DNA of 64,000 nucleotides, from positions 248,501 through 312,500 of the forward strand of contig JAJAGP010000100.1 in the NCBI GenBank assembly GCA_025084515.1, given 5' to 3'. The notes under the pieces are model-generated. The model searched no databases and was not told where the DNA came from. It saw only the letters and a list, made by a program, of their open reading frames with translations. Below are positions 45,101-54,440 of the stretch, piece after piece. Position 1 is the stretch's first letter. Each line of letters begins with the position of its first letter. The translations under genes and the position numbers were made by a program. Source of the DNA: Ancistrus triradiatus. Taxonomy: Eukaryota > Chordata > Actinopteri > Siluriformes > Loricariidae.

Positions 45101-48100
45101 ATCGCAGATGGTATGAACCCAAAATATTTCATGTTTTGTCTTAATTTTATTTGTTAATAAACCTCCATTTCTGCATTTCAGGCCTGCAACACATTCCAAA
45201 AAGGTTGGGATAGTAGAACATTTACCACTCTGTAAATGCTGTGCAGGAGTGTTTCAGGAGTTAGTTTGTCCCATTCTTCTTGAAAACATGTCTTTAGGTC
45301 TTAGTCTTAAGGTGTGCAATAGTATGGGGTGTCGCATTTCTTGCTTCAAAATTCTCCACACATTCTCTGTTCCTCAGCCATGCTGTTGTAAGGTGTACAG
45401 CATGTGGTTTGCATTGCGTTGTTAAAAAATTCAAGAATACCCCTGGATATCACCTTGAAGGCAGCATATGTTGTCCTAAAATCTCAATGTACTTTCTGCA
45501 TTAATGCTGCATCACAGAAGTGTAAATGACCTTTGCCAATGGCACTGACAACAACCCCATACCATGACGGAGCCTGGCTTTTGGACTTGTAGCTTAAAAC
45601 TTGTAGCTTAAAAATCTGAATGGTCCTTTTTGTCTTTGGTCCGGAGCACACAGTGTCCATAAAAAATAAAATAAAAAAAAAGATTTAGAGTACTGATTCG
45701 CCTGACCACAATACATGTGTGATGGTCCATCCCAGATGTCTCAGAGCCCAGAGAAGTTGATGCTGCTTCTGTACATGGTTAACATAAGGCTTCGTTTTTA
45801 CACAGTAAAGCTTTAAGTGGCATTTGTGAATGTGACACCATACTGTAGTGCTTGACAATGGTTTGTCAAAGTAATCCAATCTGGTCCATAGTCTAGTAAC
45901 CACCAGACCACCACCGCAGCACTTTTTAAATACTATCATTAATTGGCAAATAATTACAAACCATCTTCTTCTTCTTCTTTCGGTTTCTCCCTTTATCAGG
46001 GGTCACCACAGCGAGTTAAACGTTTCCACCTCACCCTGTCCTCCACATCCTCTACTCTCACCCCAACTCCCTGCATATCTTCATTTACCACAACCAAATA
46101 ACTCCTCTTTGGTCTTCCTCTCTGTCCTCTTGTTTTTGCCTATCAGCTCCCATCTCCAACATCCTCCTACCATATATCCACTATCCCTCCTCTGCACATG
46201 GTCCAAACCATCTCAGTCTCTTCCCTCTCGAATTTTGTCTCCCAATTTTCCAACCTGTGCTGTCCCTCTGATGATCTCAGTCCTAATCCCTGTCCACCTA
46301 GACACTCCTAAAGAGAAAACCTCAAAACATCTTAAGTTCTGCCACTCCAGCTCTGCTTCCTGTCTCTTTGTCAGTGCCACTGTCTCTAAGCCATACAACA
46401 AGGCTGGTCTCACTACTCTCTTATAAATCTTTCCTTTCACTTTTACTGCGACCCTTTTGTCACACAGCACTCCTGACACTCTTCTCCACCCACTCCATCC
46501 TGCCTGAACTCTCTTCTTTACCTCCTTTCCACACTCCCCATTTCCTTGGACAGTTGATCCCAAGTACCTGAACTCCTGTACCTTTGTGACCACTGATCCC
46601 TAACCTATCTAACCTATCTAAGCTAATCACTGCACTGAGGGTAATAAAGGCCAAAATGCTTAATCTTTACAAGAACATATATTATAAACAACACACACTG
46701 CAAGAATTGCAGCCAAATAATTTGAGCTTCAGTGTTTTCTTACTCATTAAAACATTAGAAAACTTATTTTCTGGAATGTTCCAGAGTTGTCAAAGATGAA
46801 TGGGCATCTCTTCATCATTTTCTCTGTTATGAACACTAATTTCACAAATAATGTCTGTTTGGTAGATAGCTTAGGAATTAGAATACTAAATCAAAAGTGC
46901 ACAAAATAGCTTGTTTCGTTCTAAAAAATGTGAAAAGAATTAAATGATGTACTGAGCGTCAGATGTTAAAGGACCGTCTGATCCTGCATGTACCAATTAT
47001 TACGAAGAAATGTTGAGAAATGATTAGACTGTTTCCGAACTTAGATGCGATATAGCTTAAGAGCTAAAAATCAGTATCTGAGTTTGTTATCCTTTCCACA
47101 GATAAAATCTTAAGCTTAAGCACCCCCAGGCATGGGCCCCACAAGACCTCTTAAATTTTCCAGTGGTATCTGCAACCAATACATAACAACAGGTTCTTTA
47201 AGTCCTTTAAGGTGTGACATAGGGCCTCCATGGATCGTACTTGTTTGTCCAGCACATCCCACAGATGCTTGACTGGATCTGCGGAATATGGAGGTCAAGT
47301 CAACACACTGAACACTTCAGTTTTTGTCATTTTCCTCAAACCTGAACAATGTTTTGTAGTGTGGCAGGACACATTATCTTGCCGAAAGAAGCCACTGCTT
47401 ATAGGGAACAGTGACACCAAGAAGGTAGTTCGTCTGCACCAGTGTTCAGGTGGTACTTGTCAAGTAACATATACAGGAATACCACGACCCATGGTCTTCA
47501 GGCAGAACATCGTCCAGAGAATTACAGTGTCACACCAGAGTGTTATTCACTTCACCTGTTAGATATGTACAGTGTATATACTGCCTACAATATCCAAGAT
47601 AGTATTTATTAATTATGGCAGTTTTTTTTTTAACTAGTAAAAATAATTAATAATAAATCGCTAACAAGAAAAAAATATTCATTATTAAAATTTATATTTA
47701 TATTTTATTATTATAAATATTATTAATATTTGTAAAAACTGTAGACTGATGAAGGTTTAGCATATACAGCTTTAATAATGTGTCTCTTTATGACCGACTT
47801 CTTGTCACTGGCTCCAATGTACATTAAGCCTGAGTAACAGTGTTCCAGCGGGTTATGCAGCTGGTCACATATTCCTCTCTCGAAGTGCACAGTCTAGCAC
47901 CTCCCAGAGCAGCTTGACTGGGGTAAGGTCAGGACATTCCTTTAGAGAGAGCAGACTCTCACTTCTCTCTAAATATCTCTCACACAGCTTTCTGGTTTGT
48001 TTGGACATATCTGAAATTAAGCATTACTCTGAAAATATAGCATGTAGTTAATGCACCTAAAGTCACAATATTTAGCATTATCGTTAGCATATATGCAGTG

Positions 48101-51100
48101 TTTCTGCATTTCTCCGTGTCCCACCACACCAAAATCTTTGTCACTACAGCAAAAAAAGAATAAAAATTACAAATAGCTGAAATAACTAAAAAATAATGTA
48201 TTACGGAATTCAGCTGGTTAATATCAATAATAGGGTATACTGTATTGTCATTTAGCAGACATTCATTATAACGTTCTCACAAAATAAGCTTACTTAGTTA
48301 CACTCATTGACAAAAAAATAAATAAATAAATAACGGATTACTCCAAAACTCGGCAGTTATGTCTCAGGCAGATATGTAAATGATATATGTGTGGTCTGGG
48401 TCTTACCACAAGAGGGCGTAGAAGTGCTTCCCCCAATGCCATATAAAAAGGCTCTCAGACGCTACTTTTGGGTACTGTACCTCTTGGTGAGAGATCGCTG
48501 ACTACTAGACATGTCACTAATACTCATTCAAAAACATTTGCCCAGCTGCCATGAGAGAGGGCACATCATTGGACGGAGAGAAGCAGGATAGGACAAACTG
48601 CCTGCCAGCTAGGCCGTTCTGACCTAGCTGTTAGGAAATGTTGTGAGCAGTGGTTCCGTGAGGGCACGCACACATGGCAAAGAGTCTCCTGACGACCCAG
48701 ACAAACCACCAGTACAGAAGATCGTTTGATCCGCCAACACTAACAGATCAGCGATATATGCAGGACAACATGCTTCCTCTCATGGCAGGGCTTCCAACTG
48801 GCATTTTCAGCAGGATAATGCTCACCCACACAGCAAGGGTTTCCCAGGAATGTCTCTGCCAGACTGCAACACTTCCTTGGCCTGCCCAGTCACCAGATGT
48901 ATGACACTCGAGCATTTATGGGACCAGCTGGGACACCAACTTTGGCAACCTATTATGTAGGATCTACAGGCCCAGCTACAACATCTGTGGGCAAATGTGG
49001 CGCCCCAGATAACACATGGAATCTGTATTCCTCCATGTCCTACTGTACTTCATGTTCTACCCAGGCTCCAGACGGCCCCACAGGGTACTAGAGCCTCCTT
49101 TCAATTGTACATTTTTCCCCAACAAACTTATGCTTTCACTCTATTATTGTAATCACTTGCATATACTATCATTCCATTCACACATATAAACTTTCATTCG
49201 ATTCCAACAACTCCTTGGAGCGTTATTTTTTTTTAGCTCTTATCTTGGCTCTCTTCCCTTTCAGTAACAGCCTTTCAGTAACTACTATACTGCACCCTGA
49301 GCTTATCTACACAATTTAAGGGTAACTAAGCTAGCATGACTACTGCTAATGTCAAACACTTTTCTGTGGCTGCAGCAACATACTGGTCCTTCTCTCACAC
49401 AGACTCATTTCCCACAACAAACCCACCATGTTAAACTGATTTACATACACAGGTGCAGTTAGGCTGTTGCTACATTGTTGAGTGAAGCACTGGAGATGGA
49501 CAAACTGCTGACTACTTAATTTAGCAACCGCTTCAGTTATAACTGTCACTGACAAATAACTAGCCTATATAAATTCATAGAATTATTATGTGTTTGTGCA
49601 ACCAGTCCCGTCACCCCGACTGCATAGCCCCCTCTTGATCCACAATAAAAATGTGTGAATAACAAACAGCACAACAGCCTACTGTAGTTACTGTGCTATG
49701 TTTTCAATCCATATACACTGTCAGTGGAACGAACCATAGTTGTATAAAATATAAGGAACTTCTTTGGTTGTCTGAGGGGTATTCTTCCATCTGTCAGCTG
49801 GCACAGTGGAATGGACCAGTGGGATTTTAGTCCCATTGTCTCCCAGCACAATGGTGGGACTGAAAAGGCTTTTGCAGCAGTCTTTGCAGCAGCTCTCGTG
49901 GTATCTATGGTAACAGGATCTGATCTGCATTTGCTTGGCTGAGATCATGCTAGTAATGTGGAGCTGGGTGTGTGTGTGTTGGGGGGGTTGGGGAGTGGGG
50001 GCTTCATTTGTCATCTCAGACACTACACTACTCTGACCCGTTGTGTGTGTGTGTGTAGCCCGTTGGTGAAATCATCCATACTCTCTCTTGCCACGTAACC
50101 CCTGGGATTTCCATGGGCAGGGTAGCTACAAGCTAGATGCAATTAGAAAAATCCATTTCTTCCATCTTGGATGCATTCTGGATACAATCCAGCATTTCAG
50201 GCCATATTTACCAGCAATGCAAATACTCAGTATCAGATCGGTTCATCCCTATTAATAGCTCCTGTTTCAAGGTAAAGTACACATTGAAACCCAGGTTCCA
50301 CTCTTCAGTTCTAATAGCACATTTAAGCTCTGTACACGTCACGATTCTGAGACTGTGCTCCCAGTAATTTGAGAGCAGCAGCCACACCATGCTGCTTAAG
50401 ATGAAGAGATCACTGGGCTTTTACATGAGAAGGTCCTAGCAGATGGTGGACCTCCCAAGTGGGGAGGCCAAAAAAATCAATCTTTGTATTAGTTTAGTCC
50501 CTTAAAGATCTGCAAGGACATCTGGGTCTTAAAACGTATCACAGCAGTCTGACTCAGTGAAAGTCATGGTATCAGCAATGAATATGTTGGAGCTCTTTTT
50601 GCATAAAGATTTAGGTAGCAAATCACCAAGCATAGACTCAATAGTTATACCATATTAGGCTGCCGCACACACCATCTATGGGAGTCACAGACTCCAGACA
50701 AATATTCGTCCTCGGAGACATGCAAAGACAGGCAACATATGTTCTCCAACTGCTGCTCATTTAACATCACAGTAGAGCTAGACATGACTGTGTGCATGAG
50801 CTAATGTGTGCCCACTAGGGGTGTAACGATGCAACGCAATGCAAAAATGGGATGATGTACATTATCGAGTTGGACGATGTTCTTGTTTTTTATGCCATCT
50901 AATGCAACTGCATGTTTTGAACAACAGAGGGCGCAACCCTACATCAAGCTTATCGACGCATATCCCGTTCTCAGTGAGACGCCTTCTAATTTCTTTTAAT
51001 TGCAGGGGACTAAAAAAGTTTTTTATTATTATTATCCAAGAAAAGTACATATTATTTTGAATAGTTGTTCTTATGAAAAATAAATGTTTTAGCTTGGTTG

Positions 51101-53378
51101 TTTAAGATATGGTGAAGCTACATTAGAACATTTTGTTTACAACTTTAAACCTCTTCTGTATTTTAATTGCAGGGGACAAAATTTTTTGTTTAAAAACTTA
51201 TACAAGAAAATGTGCATTACTTCGCTTGTTTACATTTCGGAAATAAAAAAGGAACATCTTTTATTGAATAATCGATAATCATGACAAAATCAACTGAATC
51301 TTATCAAATGGTGAGCAAATGGTGAGTCTATTGTTATACCCTTAGTGCCCACTATTGGTTAAGTTTGCTCTGATTAACATACAACACTATCCATTCCACT
51401 AAGGGTAGAGCCAGCTCAGACTCAACCCCACTAAGTGACATCTGTATCACTTACGAATGCCAAACGGAGCTCTTCATTCTACAACCCCAATTCCAATGAA
51501 GTTGGGACGTTGTGTAAAACATAAATAAAAACAGAATACGATGATTGCAAATCCTTTTCAAGCCATATTCAACTGAATACTCTACAAAGACAAGATATTT
51601 AATGTTGAAACGGATAAACTTTATTGTTTTTTTGCAAATATTCACTCATTTTGAATTTGATTGCCGCAACTCGTTCCAAAACAGTTGGGACAGGGGTAAC
51701 AAAAGACTGGGAAAGTTGAGAAATGCAAAAAAAAAAAACCTGTTTGGAACATTCCACAGGTGAACAAGTTCATTGGAAACAAGTGAGTGTCATGACTGGG
51801 TATAAAGGGAGCATCCCTGAAAAGCTCAGTTGTTCACAAGCAAGCATGGGGCGAGGTTCACCACATAGTCCAACAGTTTAAGAACGTTTCTCAATGTGCA
51901 ACTGCAAAGAATGTAGGGACTTCATCATCTACAGTCCATAATATCATCAAAAGATTCAGAGAATCTGGAGAAATCTCCAAGTAAGCGGCAAGGCCGAAAA
52001 CCAACATTGAATGCCCATGACCTTCGATCCCTCAGTGCATTAAAAACCGACATCATTCTGTAAGGGATATCACCACATGGGCTCAGGAACACTTCAGAAA
52101 ACCATCGTCAGTGAACACAGTTCGTCGCTCCATCTACAAGTGCAAGTTAAAACTCTACCATGCAAAGTGAAAGTCATATATCAGCAACACCCAGAAGCAC
52201 CGCCGGCTTCTCTGGGCCTGAGCTCATCTGAGATGGAGTGATGCAAAGTGGAACAGTGTCCTGTGGTCTGACGAGTCCACATTTCAAATTGTTTTTGGAA
52301 ATCATGGACGTCGTGTCCTCTGGGCCAAAGAGGAAAAGGACTGTCCGGATTGTTATCGGCCTGTTATCGATTGTTATTGTTAAGTTCAAAAGCCAGCATC
52401 TCTGATGGTATGGGGGTGTGTTGGTGCCCATGGCATGGGTAACTTGCACATCTGTGAAGGCACCATTAATGCTGAATGGTACATACAGGTTTTGGAGCAA
52501 CATATGCTGCCATTCAAGCAAAGTCTTTTTCAGGGACGTCCCTGCTTATTTCATCAAGACGATGTCAAACCACATTCTGCACGTGTTATAGCAGTGTGGC
52601 TTCTTAGTAAAAGAGTGTGGGTACTAGACTGACCTGCCTGCAGTCCAGACCTGTCTCCCATTGAAAATGTGTTTCGCATTATGAAGCGCAAAATGCGACA
52701 ACGAAACTGAAGTTGTACATCAAGCAAGAATGGGAAAAGAATTCCACCTACAAAGCTTCAACAATTAGTGTCCTCAGTTCCCAAATGACCAGCCAATTCC
52801 GATTTTGGCCGATTCCAATTTTCGGCTAGGCGGCTGAGCATTAATTGTTAAAGTTTAAAGCTCCATACAAACATGAACTGAAATCTGACATCAGCCAAAG
52901 CACTGTGCTGTTCATGTGTGTGGCTGTGTTGCACCGCTGCCAACATCATAAGTGCACATGTTTACTCTAAAACAGCCAGTCACACTGAAAACCGTCCGAT
53001 TCCGGTTACCGGCCAATCAATCGGTGCATCTCTAGTAGGTACACGACATAAGAGCTATTGTGAATGAAAAATATCAGAGACCTGTTCAAAATGCACCCCT
53101 AAAATCCGATACCATACCTTGGTGCCACTGTAGAAATCATCAGCAGTGGTGGCGTTCATGAAGCTCTCCTGCAGGTGCACGCTCGTGTCAATGCCCCCAG
53201 GGAGCACCAGCTTGCCTGTGGCATCAATCACCTTGGCACCACCTGGGATCATCAGCTCCTTGCCCACCTGCTGGATGATGCCATTCTCGATGTAGACATC
53301 AGCCTCCTGGGTAAAGTCATCGTTCACCACTTTGCCTCCCTTTATGAGGATGCGCACCGTTGCTGGCCCAGCAGACAT
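30107..53378 (-). CDS. dpysl5: Dihydropyrimidinase-related protein 5 (CRMP5), 562 aa
   Basis: CRMP5 is a cytosolic phosphoprotein that works in semaphorin signalling and neurite growth. Its fold is that of dihydropyrimidinase, but it is not an enzyme. Twelve coding exons sum to 1,689 bp (562 codons plus stop) with all phases matching; human CRMP5 is 564 aa. Key matches are RILIKGGKVVNDD near the start, TLVREKGVNSFQM, ARVHAENGELVAE, PPLRLDPNTP, AVTSSNAAK and GGVRDLHESSFSLSG, ending APPGGRSSGIW. Catalytic residues of true dihydropyrimidinases are missing as expected: the HxH metal motif reads DTSVH, and the carbamylated Lys is Gln (GVNSFQM). The late Asp of SDH is Glu here (SEHRP). A non-coding first exon probably ends at 60,023. 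Possible poly(A) signal: 29,708-29,713. Which teleost copy (a or b) cannot be told. Confidence 0.97.
30296..30558 (+). mobile_element. Tc1-like family E, 5' fragment
   Basis: It runs TTATTAGATACACCTGTTCA through ATCAGCCAATCACATGGC and a transposase start containing DLSNFEHGLVVGARL, the family's DNA-binding region. It stops after TTTACAGAGCAT. It lies just upstream (in gene sense) of the last dpysl5 exon. Confidence 0.8.
31195..31357 (-). CDS. dpysl5: dpysl5 coding exon 11 (C-terminal tail)
   Basis: The acceptor is AGTGTCAG and the donor is TATCTG|GTAATA. It encodes residues 481-534 plus one base: GVDRAPYTGEVAAVQNTGKK, then TRHGGVRDLHESSFSLSG, the disordered Ser-rich tail in which CRMPs are phosphorylated. 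Confidence 0.95.
31561..31690. repeat. Single arm of the palindromic element at 7,339
   Basis: CCTGTATTTTCC through GAAACTGAGAAAAAATTATA to GTGGCCTAAGACTTTTAC follows the order of the right arm at 8,853-8,979. The partner arm is absent. Confidence 0.6.
31859..32066 (-). CDS. dpysl5: dpysl5 coding exon 10
   Basis: The acceptor is TTGTGCAG and the donor is GAAAAG|GTATGG. It encodes residues 411-480: QGGDVNLYEGLRCHGVPLVT, ISRGRVVCENGIFTCAEGSG and FPDYLYKKMVQREK. Confidence 0.96.
32320..33025 (-). mobile_element. Tc1-like family B copy carrying a SINE
   Basis: GTGCTTGAAAGTTTGTCAAC on the left and GGTTCACAAACGTTCA on the right. Internal blocks (GCAGTATCTGGTGTGG-like, CAGCAATAACCGCAACTAAA) match 43,147-43,883. 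The transposase region is largely deleted. It lies in the dpysl5 intron between exons 9 and 10. Confidence 0.75.
32651..32846 (+). repeat. tRNA-derived SINE inside a Tc1
   Basis: The A box GTAGCCTAGCGGTTAAGA, B-box-like GAGTTCAAATCC, body GCCACTGTTGGGTCCTTGAG and tail CTCTGGATAAGGGCGTCTGC match the copy at 21,541. Confidence 0.88.
33175..33317 (-). CDS. dpysl5: dpysl5 coding exon 9
   Basis: The acceptor is CTCAATAG and the donor is CAACCAG|GTACAG. It encodes residues 364-410 plus two bases: GGKMDENRFVAVTSSNAAK, NLYPRKGRIIPGADADVVVW, then DPDAT. Confidence 0.95.
33578..33719 (-). CDS. dpysl5: dpysl5 coding exon 8
   Basis: The acceptor is ATGCTGCAG and the donor is GGAGTG|GTAGGT. It encodes residues 316-363: ILNVVTSEHRPFTTKQKAMG and GVQDRMSVIWEKGVV. 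SEHRP replaces the family's usual SDHRP. Confidence 0.95.
33930..34855 (+). pseudogene. Tc1-like family E transposase remnant
   Basis: Forward-strand pieces include a WSDESQFLPRRTDGMVRIW-like stretch (34,155-34,215, first catalytic Asp), a damaged middle with an unrelated insertion around 34,370-34,610, and GLPRNRIxIEHLWEAVEREI-like sequence (34,690-34,745, catalytic Glu), then GTTCCTAATAAAGTC. Frameshifted throughout. It lies in the intron between dpysl5 exons 7 and 8. Confidence 0.75.
34934..35090 (-). CDS. dpysl5: dpysl5 coding exon 7
   Basis: The acceptor is TTCTTTGTAG and the donor is GGAAG|GTATGT. It encodes residues 264-315 plus two bases: GETTTAHAVINGLQYYHQDW and AAAYVTVPPLRLDPNTP. 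Confidence 0.95.
35474..35605 (+). repeat. Dispersed repeat with ATATAGCAC tail
   Basis: GTCAGATTTATTTATATAGC, ACAATGGAGCATTGCCTCAA and GACAGTGGCAAGAAAAA are the complement of 54,128-54,292. Confidence 0.7.
35605..36150 (-). pseudogene. Tc1-like family A transposase fragment
   Basis: The reverse strand reads NPRTTRRDLMNDLQRAGTKV (DNA-binding), FAREHMDDPDEDWENIMWPD (first catalytic Asp, in WPD instead of WSD) and, in another frame, GGGNIMLWGCFSAKGTG. Both termini and the last catalytic residue are missing. It sits in the intron between dpysl5 exons 6 and 7. Confidence 0.88.
36854..36929 (-). CDS. dpysl5: dpysl5 coding exon 6
   Basis: The acceptor is TTCTGCACAG and the donor is ATGCAAG|GTAAGA. 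It encodes residues 239-263 plus one base: AHCPIYLVNVSSMSAGDV, then LASGKMQ. Confidence 0.95.
37085..37530. repeat. GC-rich block of unknown type
   Basis: It is CpG-richer than its flanks. It shares GGTGCCAAACAAAGC-like sequence with the block at 13,470-15,245. The ends are not defined and no open frame is convincing. Confidence 0.35.
37566..37745 (+). repeat. SINE-like family V, best copy
   Basis: CACGGTGGCTCGGTGGGTAG head, AGGTTCAACCCCAG B-box-like block, CTGTGTGGAGTCTGCATGTC body and TCCGGTTTCCTCCCACAG. This is a very common teleost repeat type. Confidence 0.8.
37741..38243 (+). mobile_element. Second copy of the repeat at 27,122
   Basis: It shares AGATTAAGTGATTTAACG-type, CAGCAATCCAGGATAA and AAGTGGGTCTGATGACACCC blocks with 27,122-27,706. 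Its left end abuts or is replaced by the SINE at 37,566. Confidence 0.65.
38701..39016. mobile_element. Tc1-like MITE, 316 bp
   Basis: Ends are CACTGTCCAATCACTTTA and AAAGTGATTGGACAGTG, with TA on both sides. No coding sequence. Confidence 0.85.
39141..40190 (-). pseudogene. Tc1-like family B with the longest transposase frame
   Basis: Ends are CAGTGGTGCTTGAAACTTTG and CAAAACTTTCAAGCTGTA. The reverse-strand frame (39,311-39,895) encodes the paired-like DNA-binding domain (KGYKTISKEFGLHLSTVR, TTLNNNGVHGRVVRRKPLL) and the first catalytic motif (VLWTDKTKIELFG). It ends there, so the other two acidic residues are missing. It lies in the dpysl5 intron between exons 5 and 6. Confidence 0.9.
40360..40560 (-). 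repeat. SINE-like family V remnant
   Basis: GCTTATCCTGGTCAGGGTCA, GGGTGCCAGTCCATCAAAGG and CACCAAGCCACCAGAGC. Head and tail are eroded. Confidence 0.45.
41003..41047 (-). CDS. dpysl5: dpysl5 coding exon 5 (45 bp)
   Basis: The acceptor is CTATTCACAG and the donor is CAACAGA|GTGAGT. It encodes residues 224-238, LEAEAVHRAITIANR, in phase 0 at both ends. Confidence 0.94.
41090..42100. other. Intron with unclear repeat remnants
   Basis: This is the dpysl5 intron between exons 4 and 5. It holds TTTTGGACCGAAAGTG-like repeated phrases (41,150-41,220) and a CACAGCCCCATAAATAACAC-type stretch resembling MITE interiors. No exon is seen. Confidence 0.3.
42140..42208 (-). CDS. dpysl5: dpysl5 coding exon 4
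   Basis: The acceptor is CCATGTCAG and the donor is GAGGAG|GTATGG. It encodes residues 201-223, GAKEALDLGIVGPEGIEISR followed by PEE. Confidence 0.95.
42449..42628 (-). CDS. dpysl5: dpysl5 coding exon 3
   Basis: The acceptor is ACAATGGCAG and the donor is GCTGAG|GTAGGG. It encodes residues 141-200. GVNSFQMYMAY carries Gln where hydantoinase enzymes have the carbamylated Lys; ARVHAENGE keeps one of the ancestral metal-site His residues. Confidence 0.96.
42659..44384. mobile_element. Tigger-like element carrying a Tc1 copy
   Basis: Ends are CAGTGGTACCTCGGTTCTCA and GAGAACTGAGGTACCACTG with TA flanks. Shared interior phrases with 10,236 and 55,972 define the family. A short ATG frame after TCTCCATGG hints at a lost transposase. 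It fills the dpysl5 intron between exons 2 and 3. Confidence 0.85.
43147..43883 (-). mobile_element. Tc1-like family B nested in the Tigger-like element
   Basis: Ends are CAGTGGTGCTTGAAAGTTTG and CAAACTTTCAAGCACCACTG, TA-flanked, 737 bp. Only part of the transposase region remains (GACCCCCCTGTGCAGCAATA side); the DNA-binding part is deleted. Confidence 0.9.
44808..44966 (-). CDS. dpysl5: dpysl5 coding exon 2
   Basis: The acceptor is TAATTTCCAG and the donor is CCAAAG|GTACAC. It encodes residues 88-140: AALAGGTTMVIGHVLPEKNE and CCDYALHVAVTWWSPK. Confidence 0.96.
45065..45960 (-). pseudogene. Tc1-like family J fragment
   Basis: CATTTACTTTGACTTTTATT and CAGGCCTGCAACACATTCCA match the sub-terminal part of 61,765-63,294. 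The reverse strand keeps a transposase piece with KPLSSTTVWCHIHKCHLKLY (about 45,780-45,870). Catalytic motifs are lost. Confidence 0.8.
45966..46600 (-). mobile_element. RTE-type LINE, 3' truncated copy
   Basis: The reverse strand reads EFRYLGSTVQGNGECGKEVK, then RPALLYGLETVALTKRQEAE and FSLGVSRWTGIRTEIIRGTA, the C-terminal part of an RTE-like reverse transcriptase. A GAAGAAGAAG-type 3' tail lies at the left end. 5' truncation is usual for LINEs. It lies in dpysl5 intron 1 (between coding exons 1 and 2). Confidence 0.88.
46650..47100. other. Intronic, no feature recognised
   Basis: AT-rich intronic sequence of dpysl5 without a recognisable repeat or exon. Confidence 0.4.
47110..47330 (-). 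pseudogene. Tc1-like family G fragment
   Basis: The complement carries GGGATGTGCTGGACAAACAAG-like sequence and a GGTGCCAGATACC-like end, matching the 3' part of the copy at 54,880-55,400 (ATGGGATGTACTGGACAAAT). Stops in all frames. Confidence 0.55.
48300..49090 (+). pseudogene. Tc1/mariner-like family H remnant
   Basis: Starts CACTCATTGACAAAAAAA. The forward strand keeps a GGACGGAGAGAAGCAGGA (GRREAG) DNA-binding remnant and a catalytic piece FQQDNAHPHTA-like around 48,808-48,840 followed by TLPWPAQSPDV. The middle is deleted and the frame broken. Confidence 0.65.
49100..50815. other. Intronic, no feature recognised
   Basis: Part of dpysl5 intron 1. Contains short (GT)n tracts near 49,970 and 50,045. 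I see no exon or transposon ends. Confidence 0.4.
50816..51344. mobile_element. hAT-like MITE with perfect 8-bp duplication
   Basis: Ends TAGGGGTGTAACGAT and ATTGTTATACCCTTA, flanked on both sides by GTGCCCAC (50,808-50,815 and 51,345-51,352). The perfect target duplication fits a hAT insertion that is not very old. Confidence 0.88.
51482..52787 (+). pseudogene. Tc1-like family I element, broken
   Basis: Starts CAACCCCAATTCCAATGAAG after TA. Forward-strand pieces: WSDESTFQIVFGNHG-like (52,268-52,310, first Asp), GCVGAHGMGNLHICEGTI, FHQDDVKPHSARVI (second Asp), CSPDLSPIENVFRIMKRK (catalytic Glu). Frameshifts and stops separate them; the right terminal repeat is not seen. Confidence 0.85.
52787..53036. 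mobile_element. hAT-like MITE fragment
   Basis: CCGATTTTGGCCGATTCC on the left and CAATCGGTGCATCTCTA on the right, the same end type as the foldback element at 18,396. It ends about 80 bp from dpysl5 coding exon 1. Confidence 0.5.
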
Positions 53379-53386
53379 GATTCCAC
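53118..53386 (-). CDS. dpysl5: dpysl5 coding exon 1
   Basis: The acceptor is TTTCACAG, then GTGGAATC before the ATG at 53378. The donor is CCAAG|GTATGG. It encodes residues 1-87: RILIKGGKVVNDDFTQEADV and the degenerate metal motif region LPGGIDTSVHLQ. Confidence 0.96.
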
Positions 53387-53599
53387 CTGTGAAAGAACGA
53401 GTTCTGCTTAATCAGGATAACTGCCTTACACTGGCACTGCTCGCCCTGACACATGGCGCTGAAGCTCCACACTACAGCTGTCACAGCACTGGTGGTATAT
53501 GATATGGATATTACATTGGATCAAAGATGTAATTAAGGTCTGGGTCGAAGAGCAGAGAAGAAACCCAGATACAAAAGAAGCTAAGGGAACAAAGCCTTG

Positions 53600-54440
53600 A
53601 ACTCTTGCACTAACAACAATGATATCTCGATATGTTTCGGGATTTTGTCGATGACGGTACAGTGTATATCTTGGGTCTAATGTAGTCAAAAGTTGTTTGA
53701 ACTTATCCTTCTCAACTGCCTGAACTGGCACCATGTCTTTCATGATGTAACTGGTGAATTGGTTCATGCTGATAGGCACTATTTTTGCAGAATTATTTCA
53801 CTAAAGTTTGCTGAGTGTGTTTTTGTGCTGGTACCTTGTCTGGTTTAATCCTGTCATGGACACCTGACTCGTGACTTTGTCATAAACATTGCATGCTGCA
53901 CAGTGGTTGGTACACAAATGGAGAAATAAGTTAGTTGTCCAGCTGTTGTTATCGGCAACTGATTTCCAACTTAGTTTGCAGATTTATCTTTTACCACTTC
54001 CAAAGACATAGACTGTAAGGCTGGTGGTGTCTGTATTTTGTCTCCAGTTTGTCACTCATTTTTACTTCAGTCATGTACTGTTAGATAAAATGCTAGCTTG
54101 ATCCGTGGCGCTAGCACGCTACATGCTTTCAGGGAGTTTTTCCTTGCCACTGTCGCCCTAGGCTTGCTAAATTTGGGATTGGACGTAGTTATTAGGAGAT
54201 AATCTAAACTTGTAAAGTTGCTTTGAGACAATGCTCCATTGTAAAAAGCGCTATATAAATAGATCTGACTTGACTTGACTTGACTTTCAGTGTGCATGCG
54301 CAGTAGTCTAGCCTACCTGGCTGTATGACGCAGTGAAAAAACTCTAAAGGTGTGTTTTTGACTGTTTTTTTGCAAAGTGAGTGACTTTAAAACAACAATT
54401 AAAATATTATCGTAGATGATGCATATCGCACACCCCTAGT
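53600..54440. mobile_element. Second copy of the hAT-like element at 9,731
   Basis: It shares CAGTGTATATCTTGGGTCT, GGCTGGTGGTGTCT and TGCATATCGCACACCCCTA with 9,731-11,100. The ATATAAAT repeat at 54,128 is inserted in it. Confidence 0.6.
54128..54292 (-). repeat. Dispersed repeat, AAAAGCGCTATATAAAT type
   Basis: CTTGCCACTGTCGCCCTAGG through CAATGCTCCATTGTAAAAAG and CGCTATATAAATAGATC to GACTTGACTTGACTT repeats. The complement of 35,474-35,605. Confidence 0.75.

Noticed and set aside
46109..46426. 105-codon plus-strand open frame
   Set aside because: Antisense to the RTE-type reverse transcriptase remnant, which reads clearly on the minus strand.
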